Positions 25,309 to 33,341 of a stretch of 64,000 nucleotides of DNA are shown here, piece by piece. Source of the DNA: Amycolatopsis oliviviridis (GTDB lineage Bacteria > Actinomycetota > Actinomycetes > Mycobacteriales > Pseudonocardiaceae); the NCBI RefSeq assembly GCF_014654365.1, contig NZ_BNAY01000001.1:868001-932000 (forward strand), read 5' to 3'. The translations under genes and the position numbers were made by a program. Under the pieces are notes generated by a model. That model was not told where the DNA came from, made no database searches, and worked only from the letters and a program-made list of their open reading frames with translations. Each line of letters starts with the position of its first letter. Within the stretch, counting starts at the first letter, position 1.

Positions 25309-25878
25309 ATGACCGCACCGCCCGGACGTCGCGAGCGCAAGAAGGCCGCGACGCGCCAGAAGATCGCCGACACCGCACTGCGGCTCTTCCTGGAGCGCGG
25401 ATACGACGAGGTGGGTATCCGAGAGGTGGCCGCGGAAGCAGACGTCGCCGTCACCACGCTGTTCTCCCACTTCGCCTCGAAAGAGGCCTTGGTGTTCGAG
25501 CAGGACGCGGACTTCGAGCAAGGTCTCACGCGGGCGGTCACCGAAAGGGCTCCGCACGAGCCGCTCATCCCGGCGCTGCGTAGTGAGATCCACGCGATGG
25601 TGCGGCACTGCACCGCGGACGGCGCGGCCCCGATCTTCCGCATGATCGACGAATCGCCCGCGCTGCGGGACTACGAGGACTCGATGAGGCTGCGCCACGC
25701 GGAATCGCTGGCGACGGCCATCGCCGCCGATCCCGATCTGGCGCGGTCCGCGACGGCCTGCCGCACGATCGCGAGGTTCGTCATCGACGCCTATTCGCTG
25801 GGCCGCGAGGCGGCCGATCCGGCGGCCGCGGTGGACGAGATCTTCCGGATGATCGAGGCGGCCTGGGAAGCCGCCTGA
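25309..25878 (+). CDS. TetR-family transcriptional regulator
   Basis: A 189-residue TetR regulator. The helix-turn-helix is at about residues 15-62 (GIREVAAEADVAVTTLFSHFASKEALVF) and the C-terminal domain resembles those of AcrR-type regulators (TetR_C near DEIFRMIEAAW). It is divergent from the quinone oxidoreductase, and the CACTAACGGTTAGTG operator between them is its probable site. Confidence 0.92.
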   Translation: MTAPPGRRERKKAATRQKIADTALRLFLERGYDEVGIREVAAEADVAVTTLFSHFASKEALVFEQDADFEQGLTRAVTERAPHEPLIPALRSEIHAMVRHCTADGAAPIFRMIDESPALRDYEDSMRLRHAESLATAIAADPDLARSATACRTIARFVIDAYSLGREAADPAAAVDEIFRMIEAAWEAA

Positions 25879-25884
25879 CACCGA

Positions 25885-26496
25885 TCACTTGCGGGCGACG
25901 AGCCGTTCCACCAGCCCGAGTTTGAACCGCTCCCGGCGTTCCACGATCAGGCCGAGGCCGTCGATCTTGTCGAGCGGGCGCCGGAGGAAGTGTTCGCCGG
26001 CCATCGGCACGGTGATCTTCTCGGCGAGCCATTGCAGGCCGCGGACCACGCGAGACGAACTCGCGATGTGGTCGAGCAGGATGAGCGTGCCGCCGGGCCG
26101 GAGGACCCGCGCCATTTCGCGCAACGCCTTGCCGTCGTCGGGGATGGCGCAGAGTCCGAGGGTGCAGACCACGGTGTCGAACGAGTCGGCGTCGAAGGGC
26201 AGGTCGTGCGCGTCGGCCTGTTTCAGTGTCACCGGATGACCGAGGCGTTCGGCGCGACCGCGGGCGATGGTGAGCATGCCCTCGCTGAGGTCGATGCCGG
26301 TGAGCGCGACGCCGTCGGGATAGAGCGGCAGGTTCAGGCCGGTCCCGACGGCGACCTCGAGGACGTCACCGGTGGCCTGACCGCACGCCCACGCCCGGGA
26401 ATCCCCGAAGAGTTTCCGGTCGAGGAACTGCATCTCCCGGTCGTAGTTCGGGGATTTGCCGTCCCAGTAACGGTTCCAGCGCACTGTCCGGTTCAT
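25885..26496 (-). CDS. Class I SAM-dependent methyltransferase
   Basis: A 203-residue methyltransferase of the UbiE/PMT-like group. Motif I is DVLEVAVGTGLNLPLYP (about residues 45-61), motif II LTGIDLSEGML, motif III FDTVVCTLGLCAIPDD. An N-terminal NRTVRWNRYWDGKSPNYDREM is typical of phospholipid/phosphatidylethanolamine-N-methyltransferase-like actinobacterial proteins. ATG 26496 has AAGGGAG upstream. It lies 10 bases downstream of the cation exporter, probably in the cmtR operon. Confidence 0.85.
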   Translation of the reverse strand: MNRTVRWNRYWDGKSPNYDREMQFLDRKLFGDSRAWACGQATGDVLEVAVGTGLNLPLYPDGVALTGIDLSEGMLTIARGRAERLGHPVTLKQADAHDLPFDADSFDTVVCTLGLCAIPDDGKALREMARVLRPGGTLILLDHIASSSRVVRGLQWLAEKITVPMAGEHFLRRPLDKIDGLGLIVERRERFKLGLVERLVARK

Positions 26497-26506
26497 GGTG
26501 CTCCCT

Positions 26507-27169
26507 TCAGCAGCAGTGCTCACCGCGCCAGGCCTCGCGGCCTTCCTTGATCGCGACGGCGGCGATGACGAGCGCGACCAGTGGATCCGCCCAGTACCAG
26601 CCGAAGAGGCTGTTGAGCAGCAACCCGACGAGCAGCACACCGGAAAGATAGGTGCAGAGCAAGGTCTGCTTCGAATCGGCGACCGCGCTCGCGGAGCCGA
26701 GCTCGCGTCCGGCGCGACGCTGGGCCTGTGACAGGAAAGGCATCACGAGCAGCGAGACCGCCGCCAGCACGATGCCGATGGTCGAATGCTCGGCCGGATC
26801 GGCGCCGAAGAGGGTCCGCACCGACTCGACGGTGACATAGGCGGCCAGCGCGAAGAAGGACACCGCGATCACCTTGAGCGCGGTGCGCTCGCGGGCTTCC
26901 GGGTCCTTTCCGGAGAACTGCCAGGCGACGGCCGCGGCGGACGCGACCTCGATGACCGAGTCCAGGCCGAAGCCGATCAGGGCGGTCGAGGAGGCGACGG
27001 TGCCCGCGGAAATGGCGATGACCGCTTCGATGACGTTGTAGGTGATCGTCGCGGCGACCAGGAGCCGGACCCGGCGTGACAGCACGGCGCGGCGATCTGA
27101 GTCCACAGTGGACTCCGCGGGCTTCGCGGTGCAGCAACCGTCCGTGCAGGAACCACTCTCGACGCTCAT
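26507..27169 (-). CDS. Cation diffusion facilitator (CDF) family metal exporter
   Basis: A 220-residue CDF-type transporter with six membrane helices. The Cys-rich N-terminus (CTDGCCTAKP) and C-terminal HCC suggest soft-metal capture. Helix 2 has GLDSVIEVAS and helix 5 VADSKQTLLCTYLS, giving the paired Asp-type sites expected of CDF pumps. ATG 27169 overlaps the cmtR stop by 4 bp. With CmtR as regulator, export of Cd(II)/Pb(II)/Zn(II) is likely. Confidence 0.9.
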   Translation of the reverse strand: MSVESGSCTDGCCTAKPAESTVDSDRRAVLSRRVRLLVAATITYNVIEAVIAISAGTVASSTALIGFGLDSVIEVASAAAVAWQFSGKDPEARERTALKVIAVSFFALAAYVTVESVRTLFGADPAEHSTIGIVLAAVSLLVMPFLSQAQRRAGRELGSASAVADSKQTLLCTYLSGVLLVGLLLNSLFGWYWADPLVALVIAAVAIKEGREAWRGEHCC

Positions 27170-27504
27170 CGGCGCACCTCGATCCCGGCATCGTCCACAC
27201 AGGGCTCGGCGGTATCGACCGCGAGTACGACCTGGACCAGTTCCCGTAGCGCGCGGGCCAGATGCGCGTCCGCCAGCGCGTAGTGGACCTGCCTGCCTTC
27301 GTAAGTGGCCACGACCAGCCCGCAGCCGCGCAGACAGGCCAGGTGGTTGGACACGTTGGAGCGACTCAAGCCGAGTTGCTCCGCCACCTGGCCGGGATAG
27401 CTCACTCCGTCGAGCAGGGCGACCAGGATGCGGCACCGGTTCGGGTCCGCGAGCGCGCGGCCCAGCCGGGCGAGAGCGGCACCCTGGGTCTCACATGTCA
27501 GCAC
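27166..27504 (-). CDS. cmtR: CmtR-like ArsR/SmtB metal-sensing repressor
   Basis: A 112-residue ArsR-family repressor closely resembling mycobacterial CmtR, the Cd(II)/Pb(II) sensor. It has the N-terminal MLTCE and the recognition segment GLSRSNVSNHLACLRGCG. The metal-ligand cysteines known for CmtR fall at the same positions here (Cys57, Cys61, Cys102), with Cys4 also kept. GTG 27504 gives exactly the CmtR-type start; the reading frame is open further upstream only because it runs into a decayed hydrolase. It is coupled to the CDF exporter, which replaces the P-type ATPase found beside mycobacterial cmtR. Confidence 0.93.
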   Translation of the reverse strand: MLTCETQGAALARLGRALADPNRCRILVALLDGVSYPGQVAEQLGLSRSNVSNHLACLRGCGLVVATYEGRQVHYALADAHLARALRELVQVVLAVDTAEPCVDDAGIEVRR

Positions 27505-27516
27505 CGACAGAACAGT

Positions 27517-27524
27517 ACAGCTGT
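27517..27524. promoter_or_regulatory. Possible CmtR operator
   Basis: The 8-base palindrome ACAGCTGT, within the larger imperfect dyad CAGTACAGCTGTCAGTG, lies 13 bases upstream of the cmtR start. Position and symmetry suit an ArsR-family operator. It is short, so the assignment is tentative. Confidence 0.4.
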
Positions 27525-27539
27525 CAGTGAACAATACGC

Positions 27540-27710
27540 AAGGTGCCAGTTCCGCGGGACAGAACATGCCTGGCGGAGGCAGGACACCGTCGAGCAGGTA
27601 CGCGTTCCCGAGGCCGCGCAGACACGAGTTGCCCAGCAGGTAGGCGGCGTGGCCGTCGCCATGCCGAACCGACCGCCCCCGCGGGAACTGCCGGGCGACA
27701 TGTTCGGCCC
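27540..27710 (-). pseudogene. Remnant of secreted alpha/beta hydrolase (TAP-like C-terminus)
   Basis: On the minus strand, just upstream of cmtR and in its frame, the residues GDGHAAYLLGNSC, then NAYLLDGVLPPPG can be read. These match the C-terminal end of actinobacterial TAP-like alpha/beta hydrolases (tripeptidyl-aminopeptidase type), in which GH carries the catalytic His and a Cys-x-YL-x-DG-x-LP end follows. Nothing of the catalytic Ser region remains, so this is a 3' fragment only. It is an artefact of decay that this fragment is open into cmtR. Confidence 0.6.
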
Positions 27711-27763
27711 CGAGGTGGCCGGTGTTGTTGTCCAGTTCTCCGATCTTCACCCGGTTCCGGCGA

Positions 27764-28014
27764 CTCGACGTGGTGCTCACCGACATCCGTATGCCCGGAA
27801 TGGACGGGATCGGCGCCATCCGGCGGCTGCGCGAGCCCGCCGTGGTCGCGATGACCACGTTCGTCGAAGCGGTGCGACTCGCCCACGCCGGCCAGGGCCT
27901 GATCGACCCTTTGGTCACCCGGCGCCTCGTGACCAGGTTCGCCAACGTGTCACCGCGCCGGTGCAGGCGGTGATCCGGGCGCACAAGTACGGACTGGTCA
28001 CCTGGGACGACTGA
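27764..28014 (+). pseudogene. Decayed NarL/LuxR-type response regulator
   Basis: The frame reads DVVLTDIRMPGMDG, the receiver phospho-acceptor region, and soon after AVVAMTTF (the usual vLTTFD strand). It then jumps to AVRLAHAGQGLIDPLVTRRL, the linker normally 30 residues further on. The HTH is missing, and in another frame the sequence ends VQAVIRAHKYGLVTWDD with a stop at 28014, like the end of such regulators. At least two deletions and a frame change are implied. No sensor kinase gene is nearby. Confidence 0.65.
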
Positions 28015-28418
28015 CACGACGGAGTGTCCGGACGCGACCCTCTGTTTCGTCGCTGTCTGTCAAGCCGCTGTCGAACACGGATGCCGCGGTGACCCGAACG
28101 AGTCCGATCTGCCCACTCCAACGGCCGCATCGCGCGCACGGCGAGGAATACCGGCGCGGTCCGGCGTAACACCTCAGAACAATCGCTGGACCGATTGTGT
28201 GCGGGTATCAAGGCGTCGGGTAATGGTGGCGAATACGGTCCCAGGTAATGGAAAAACCGGCATTCGGGTGGCCTTTTCGCATTACCTGATAGTGCGCTTG
28301 TGTGGGCAAAACAGCTTGCTATGTTGATCCCCGTGGGGCCGCACATCGGGGCATGACCGGCACGCCATGGTTTGTGGATCCTGTTTGTTCACGTGACTAT
28401 CGAAGGGTGGACCTTGCT
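28015..28418. other. Long leader region upstream of the 2-MIB operon, with hairpin
   Basis: About 400 bases without a convincing gene. The clearest structure is an inverted repeat, CAGGTAATG (28242-28250) and CATTACCTG (28280-28288), whose interior also pairs partly (GAAAA with TTTTC). This is a candidate regulator site or leader hairpin for the encapsulin/2-MIB operon. The base composition of 28150-28400 is AT-richer than flanking genes, as expected for a promoter region. Confidence 0.55.
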
Positions 28419-29840
28419 GTGACCGTGACCGAGTCGGACACTTCCGCCGAAGGTGTCCAGGGGCCGGAAAATCCGCAGCTGAGCCTGGGCCGGGCCGCCG
28501 CGCGCAACCTGGCGACCACGACCAAATCCGTCCCGCAGATGCAGGGCATTTCGTCCCGTTGGCTGCTGAAGATGCTCGATTGGGTTCAGGTCAATGGTGG
28601 CGCCTATCGAGTCAACCGGCGGCTCAATTACGCGGTCGGCGACGGACGGGTGACGTTCTCGAAGGCGGGCACCGAAGTGAGTGTGATCCCGGCGGAACTG
28701 GGGGAACTGAAACCGCTCAAGGGTTACGACGACGAAGAGGTACTCGCCGAACTCGCCCGCCGCTTCGAACAGCAGGAAGTGGCGGCAGGCGACGTACTCG
28801 TCGAATTCGGGCACCGGGCCGATCGGGTCTTCCTCATCGCACACGGCAAGATCACCAAGACCGGCCCCGGTCATTACGGTGACGAGACCGCGCTGGGCGT
28901 GGTCAAGGACGGCGACTACTTCGGCGCGCAGGCCCTCGTCGACGACGACGGGATCTGGGAGTTCACCGCCAAGGCGGCCACCGCCGGCACCGTGCTCACC
29001 CTGACCCGCCAGGCCTTCGAACACGTACTGGAACAGTCCGAGTCGCTCCAGGAGCAGATCGCGCAGGCGTCGCAGGACACCGGACGGTCCAACGATTTCG
29101 GCGAGGCCGAGATCGACATCTCCTCCGGTCACGACGGCGAGCCGCTGCTGCCGGGCACCTTCGTCGACTACGAGACCTCGCCGCGGGAATACGAACTGAG
29201 CGTCGCCCAGACCGTGCTGCGGATCCACAGTCGCGTGTCCGACCTCTACAACCAGCCGATGGACCAGACCGAGCAGCAGCTCCGCCTGACCATCGAAGCG
29301 CTGCGCGAGCGGCAAGAGCACGAAATGATCAACAACTCGGACTTCGGCCTGCTCCACAACGCCGACTTCACCCAGCGCATCGCGACGCGCACCGGCCCGC
29401 CCACCCCGGACGACTTCGACGACCTGCTCGCCTTGGTGTGGAAGGATCCCGGCTTCTTCCTCGCGCATCCGCGTACGATCGCCGCGTTCAGCCGCGAGTG
29501 CAGCAAACGCGGCATCTACCCGACCGGTACCGACCTCGGCGGGCACAAGGTGCCGTCCTGGCGCGGGGTCCCGATCCTGCCGTGCAACAAGATCCCGGTG
29601 AGCCAGACGAGCACGAGTTCCGTGTTGCTGATGCGCACCGGCGAGAAGAACCAGGGCGTGGTCGGCCTCCGCCAGATCGGCCTGCCCGACGAGTACGAGC
29701 CAGGCCTGAACGTCCGGTTCATGGGAATCTCTGAGCAGGCCATCATCTCCTACCTCGTCAGCACGTATTACTCCGCCGCCGTGCTCGTGCCGGACGCGCT
29801 GGCCGTGCTCGAAGCCGCTGAACTCGGTCGCGAAGGATGA
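28419..29840 (+). CDS. Family 2B encapsulin shell protein, first copy (EshA-like)
   Basis: A 473-residue HK97-fold shell protein of the SrpI/EshA family. The N-arm has [20 protein letters not shown] and the P-domain/A-domain core follows the insert ([33 protein letters not shown], near the end [13 protein letters not shown]). A cyclic-nucleotide-binding-like domain is inserted at about residues 105-210, the hallmark of family 2B. The pocket segment reads [21 protein letters not shown], which lacks the Glu and Arg of a classic cNMP cassette, so the ligand may differ or binding may be lost. GTG 28419 is chosen because GAAGGGTGG precedes it. First gene of the operon that makes 2-methylisoborneol; coupled by ATGA to the second shell gene. 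Confidence 0.93.
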   Translation: MTVTESDTSAEGVQGPENPQLSLGRAAARNLATTTKSVPQMQGISSRWLLKMLDWVQVNGGAYRVNRRLNYAVGDGRVTFSKAGTEVSVIPAELGELKPLKGYDDEEVLAELARRFEQQEVAAGDVLVEFGHRADRVFLIAHGKITKTGPGHYGDETALGVVKDGDYFGAQALVDDDGIWEFTAKAATAGTVLTLTRQAFEHVLEQSESLQEQIAQASQDTGRSNDFGEAEIDISSGHDGEPLLPGTFVDYETSPREYELSVAQTVLRIHSRVSDLYNQPMDQTEQQLRLTIEALRERQEHEMINNSDFGLLHNADFTQRIATRTGPPTPDDFDDLLALVWKDPGFFLAHPRTIAAFSRECSKRGIYPTGTDLGGHKVPSWRGVPILPCNKIPVSQTSTSSVLLMRTGEKNQGVVGLRQIGLPDEYEPGLNVRFMGISEQAIISYLVSTYYSAAVLVPDALAVLEAAELGREG

Positions 29841-31225
29841 CCGCCACGATGCCGGAGGCCGACCGGCGGCTCAGTCTCGGCCCCGCCGCCGCGCGGAACC
29901 TGGCGACGACCACCAAGACGCGGCCACAGATGCAGAGCATCACGCCGCGCTGGCTGCTGAAGATGCTGCCCTGGGTTGAGGCGACCGGTGGCACCTACCG
30001 GGTCAACCGGCGCCTGACCTACGCCATCGGCGACGGCCGGGTGAGCTTCACCAACGTCGGCAGCGAGGTCCGGGTCGTCCCGCAGGAACTCGCGGAACTG
30101 GCGCTGCTGCGCGGTTTCGACGACGAGGACACGCTCACCGCGCTGGCCGACAGGTTCGTGCAGCACGAGTACCAGCCCGGCGAGACGATCGTCAGCCACG
30201 GGTCACCGCTCGACGAGGTCGTGCTGGTGGCCCATGGCAAGGTCGCCAAGGTGGCGCCGGGTGAGTACGGCGCCGAAGCCGCCATCGGCGGCATGGCCGA
30301 CGGTGATCACTTCGGTGACGAGATGCTCGCCGGCATCGACCGGAACTGGCCGTTCACCGTCAAGGCCGTCACCCCGGTCATCGTGCTGACCCTGCGCTCG
30401 GAGGATTTCGCCGACCTCAACGGCCGGTCGGAGGCGATGCGCCGTCACGTGCAGGAAATGCTGTCGCACAAGGGAAAGCCGCAGAACGCCAAGGGCGAGG
30501 CCGAGATCGGGATGTCGTCCGGTCACGACGGCGAGCCGCTGCTGCCGGGCACGTTCGTCGATTACGAGATCTCGCCGCGCGAGTACGACCTGGCCGTGGC
30601 GCAGACGGCGCTTCGGGTGCACACGCGGGTGACCGATCTCTACAACGGGCCGATGGACCAGTTCGACGAGCAGCTCAGGCTGACCGTGGCCGCGTTGCGG
30701 GAGCGGCAGGAGTACGACCTGATCAACAACCGCGAGTTCGGCCTGCTGCACAACGCCGATCTCAAATCGCGGTTCCAGACCCGGTCGGGCCCGCCGACGC
30801 CCGACGACATGGACGAACTCGTCAGCCGTCGCCGCAAGACGAAGTTCTTCCTCGCCCATCCGCGCGCGATCGCGGCGTTCGGCAGGGAATGCACGCGCCG
30901 CAGCCTGTATCCGGAAGGGACCACGGTCGACGGCAAGGTGGTGTCCGCATGGCGCGGGGTCCCGATTCTGCCCTGCGACAAGATCCCGATCACCGAAAGC
31001 GGCACGTCCTCGATCCTCGCCATGCGGACCGGCGTGGAGGACAACGGCGTGGTCGGGCTGCACCAGACCGGCCTGCCCGACGAGTACGAACCCGGCTTGA
31101 ACGTGCGCTTCGACGGCATCACCGACCAGGCCGTCGCCACCTACCTGGTCAGTACCTACTACTCCGCCGCCGTGCTCGTGCCCGACGCGCTCGGCGTGCT
31201 GGAAAACGTCGAGGTCGCGCGTTGA
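29837..31225 (+). CDS. Family 2B encapsulin shell protein, second copy
   Basis: A 462-residue paralogue of the preceding shell protein, with the same order of parts: N-arm [20 protein letters not shown], cNMP-like insert at about residues 95-205, then HK97 core ([46 protein letters not shown]). The pocket reads [19 protein letters not shown], which differs from copy 1; the Glu is one position off and the usual Arg is again missing. ATG 29837 overlaps the previous stop, so both shells are translated together. The coupled pair suggests a mixed shell holding the terpene cyclase encoded downstream. Confidence 0.93.
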   Translation: MTATMPEADRRLSLGPAAARNLATTTKTRPQMQSITPRWLLKMLPWVEATGGTYRVNRRLTYAIGDGRVSFTNVGSEVRVVPQELAELALLRGFDDEDTLTALADRFVQHEYQPGETIVSHGSPLDEVVLVAHGKVAKVAPGEYGAEAAIGGMADGDHFGDEMLAGIDRNWPFTVKAVTPVIVLTLRSEDFADLNGRSEAMRRHVQEMLSHKGKPQNAKGEAEIGMSSGHDGEPLLPGTFVDYEISPREYDLAVAQTALRVHTRVTDLYNGPMDQFDEQLRLTVAALRERQEYDLINNREFGLLHNADLKSRFQTRSGPPTPDDMDELVSRRRKTKFFLAHPRAIAAFGRECTRRSLYPEGTTVDGKVVSAWRGVPILPCDKIPITESGTSSILAMRTGVEDNGVVGLHQTGLPDEYEPGLNVRFDGITDQAVATYLVSTYYSAAVLVPDALGVLENVEVAR

Positions 31226-31278
31226 CCCGTCGTCCCGCAACGACAACGAACACCAAGGCTCCAGAAAGGACCACGCAC

Positions 31279-32142
31279 GTGACGATCGCCCGTACTCCCG
31301 CTCCCGCCAAGGTTCTGCGCACCGAATACCAGAAGTCGGTGGCGTCGTACTGGAACAAGGAGAAGGATCCGGTCAACCTGCGACTGGGCGATGTGGACGG
31401 GCTCTATCACCACCACTACGGGGTCGGCGAGGTCGACTGGTCGGTGCTGGAAGGCCCTGAAGAAACCCGCGACGAGCGGATCATCGCGGAAATGCACCGG
31501 CTGGAGACAGCGCAGGCGGACGTCCTGCTCGATCACCTCGGCGACGTGAAACCGGACGACTGGCTTCTCGACGCCGGCTGCGGCCGCGGCGGGTCCAGCA
31601 TCATGGCCAACGCGCGGTTCGGCTGCCACGTCGACGGGATCTCGATCTCGGAGAAGCAGGTCGAGTTCGCCAACCACCAGGCGGACATCCGGGGCGTCAG
31701 CGACAAGGTGCGGTACCACTTCCGCAACATGCTCGACACGGGCTTCGAAACCGGCTTGCGCAAGGCGATCTGGAACAACGAAAGCACCATGTACGTGGAC
31801 CTCCACGAGCTTTTCGCCGAGCACGCGCGGCAGCTGGAGTTCGGCGGCCGCTACGTCACCATCACCGGGTGCTACAACGACGTGACCGGAGGCCGGTCCA
31901 AGGCCGTCGCGCAGATCGATCAGCACTACACCTGCAACATCCATCCGCGTAGCCAGTACTTCAAGGCGATGACGGCGAACGACCTGGTGCCGATCTCGGT
32001 GGTGGACCTGACGGCGGACACGATCCCGTACTGGGAGCTGCGGGCGAAGTCGTCGGTGGCGACCGGGATCGAGGGGCCGTTCCTCGACGCCTATCGCGAA
32101 GGCAGCTTCCACTACCTGCTCATCGCCGCGGACCGCGTCTGA
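31279..32142 (+). CDS. Geranyl diphosphate C2-methyltransferase
   Basis: A 287-residue SAM-dependent methyltransferase that converts geranyl diphosphate to 2-methyl-GPP, the first step to 2-methylisoborneol. Motif I is WLLDAGCGRGGSSIMA (about residues 95-110). The N-terminal part (YQKSVASYWNKEKDPVNLRLGDVDG, split here by function: the latter half is typical of GPPMT) and YHHHYGVGEVDWSVLEG are diagnostic. Later GCYNDVTGGRSKAVAQID and NIHPRSQYFKAM follow. GTG 31279 has AAAGGA upstream. It sits 53 bases after the second shell gene and 28 bases before the cyclase, in one operon. Confidence 0.95.
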   Translation: MTIARTPAPAKVLRTEYQKSVASYWNKEKDPVNLRLGDVDGLYHHHYGVGEVDWSVLEGPEETRDERIIAEMHRLETAQADVLLDHLGDVKPDDWLLDAGCGRGGSSIMANARFGCHVDGISISEKQVEFANHQADIRGVSDKVRYHFRNMLDTGFETGLRKAIWNNESTMYVDLHELFAEHARQLEFGGRYVTITGCYNDVTGGRSKAVAQIDQHYTCNIHPRSQYFKAMTANDLVPISVVDLTADTIPYWELRAKSSVATGIEGPFLDAYREGSFHYLLIAADRV

Positions 32143-32170
32143 TCCCGCGAGACCCCCATCGGAGTGAGTG

Positions 32171-33310
32171 ATGACGGAACTGGGTGCGCTGGCCACGCTG
32201 CTGGCCGGGCCGCGCGGACTGGGCACGTCCGCCGCCCGGCTGGCGGCACGGCTGACCGCTGTTCCTCCGGCGGTGGAGGAAACTCCGCCGCCGGAGGCGC
32301 CCGCTCTCGACCCGGCGTACGCGTACCGGCCGTGGGGTGACGGGTCGGCGCCGCCGCTGTACTGCCCGGTAACCGAACGGATCAACGAACCGCTCGCGGT
32401 CGAGGTCGACCGGCGGCTGGCGCTGTGGGCGGGGGAGTGCGGGTTCGACGACGAGGAGTGTGAGCAGATCGGGAAGGCGGGCTTCGGCAGGCTGGTCATG
32501 CTCGCCCACCCGGACTGCGACGATCCCGACAAGCTGCTGATCTCCGCGCGGCTCAACGCCGCCTGGTGGGCGGCCGACGATCTCTACGCCGACGACACGT
32601 CGCTCGGGGCGGTGCCCGCGGAACTGCCGCCGAAACTCGCGCTGGGGATGGCCGCCATGGACCCGGTGCCGTCCTTGGGCGAGTTCAGCCGTGACCTCGA
32701 CGAAACGCTGCGGAACGATCGGGTTCTGGTGGCGTTGAACTCCGGGACGGAGTTCTTGCGGCAGAACGGGACCGCCGCGCAGGTTCAGCGCGTCTGCTAT
32801 TCGACCTTCGCGATGTTCGTGAGCTGGACCGCCTACGCGGCATGGCGCCACAGCGGGAAGTATCCGCCGGCGTGGGAGTACCTCGCGGCCCGGCAGCACG
32901 ACAGCTTCTACACCTCGATGACGTTGATCGACGTCCTCGGCGGCTACGAACTGACGTCGAACCTCTACTACGACCCGCGTGTCCGGGAGGCCGCGATCCA
33001 AGCGGGCACGGCGGCCGTGCTCGTCAACGACGTGCACTCGGTCGCCAAGGATCTGGAAGACGAGTCGCCGCCCTGCAACGCGGTACTGCTGATCGCAGAC
33101 GACCGGAAGTGCTCGATCGAAGAGGCCACGGCGATCACCGTCGAGCTGCACAACGACGTCGTCCGGGACTTCCAGGCGGCGCACGAGAAACTGAGCGCGG
33201 TGCCTTCCCTCGAACTGCACCGGTTCATGCGCGGGTTGCGGGGCTGGATGGGCGGTGGGTTCGAATGGCATTCGACGAGCCCGCGCTACCAGACGAAGCC
33301 CAGCAATTAG
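32171..33310 (+). CDS. 2-methylisoborneol synthase (terpene cyclase)
   Basis: A 379-residue class I terpene cyclase that turns 2-methyl-GPP into 2-methylisoborneol. The Mg-binding Asp motif is DDLYADD at residues 136-142 and the second motif is NDVHSVAKDLE at 286-296 (Asp replaces the usual final Glu next to Lys). Residues 1-55 are a Pro/Ala-rich, probably disordered leader with GPRGLGTSAARLAARL. In related cyclases such a leader is the cargo-loading peptide for encapsulins. ATG 32171 is chosen over GTG 32168 because GGAG is then 6 bases away. Its stop codon lies in a TTAGTCCTCTGAATGCG repeat. Confidence 0.95.
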   Translation: MTELGALATLLAGPRGLGTSAARLAARLTAVPPAVEETPPPEAPALDPAYAYRPWGDGSAPPLYCPVTERINEPLAVEVDRRLALWAGECGFDDEECEQIGKAGFGRLVMLAHPDCDDPDKLLISARLNAAWWAADDLYADDTSLGAVPAELPPKLALGMAAMDPVPSLGEFSRDLDETLRNDRVLVALNSGTEFLRQNGTAAQVQRVCYSTFAMFVSWTAYAAWRHSGKYPPAWEYLAARQHDSFYTSMTLIDVLGGYELTSNLYYDPRVREAAIQAGTAAVLVNDVHSVAKDLEDESPPCNAVLLIADDRKCSIEEATAITVELHNDVVRDFQAAHEKLSAVPSLELHRFMRGLRGWMGGGFEWHSTSPRYQTKPSN

Positions 33311-33323
33311 TCCTCTGAATGCG
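33307..33323. repeat. Stop-associated repeat TTAGTCCTCTGAATGCG
   Basis: Seventeen bases that include the TAG stop of the cyclase gene. They match, inverted, 49524-49546 at the end of the zinc ABC ATPase, where again the repeat supplies the TAG stop, and resemble the arms of 2864-2925. Here only one arm is present. Confidence 0.65.
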
Positions 33324-33341
33324 ATTGTTCGCGAAGGGAGG

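Noticed and set aside
27166..28017. A 283-residue frame that would make cmtR much longer
   Set aside because: The upstream part is a decayed hydrolase read through by chance; GTG 27504 gives the exact CmtR length and start.
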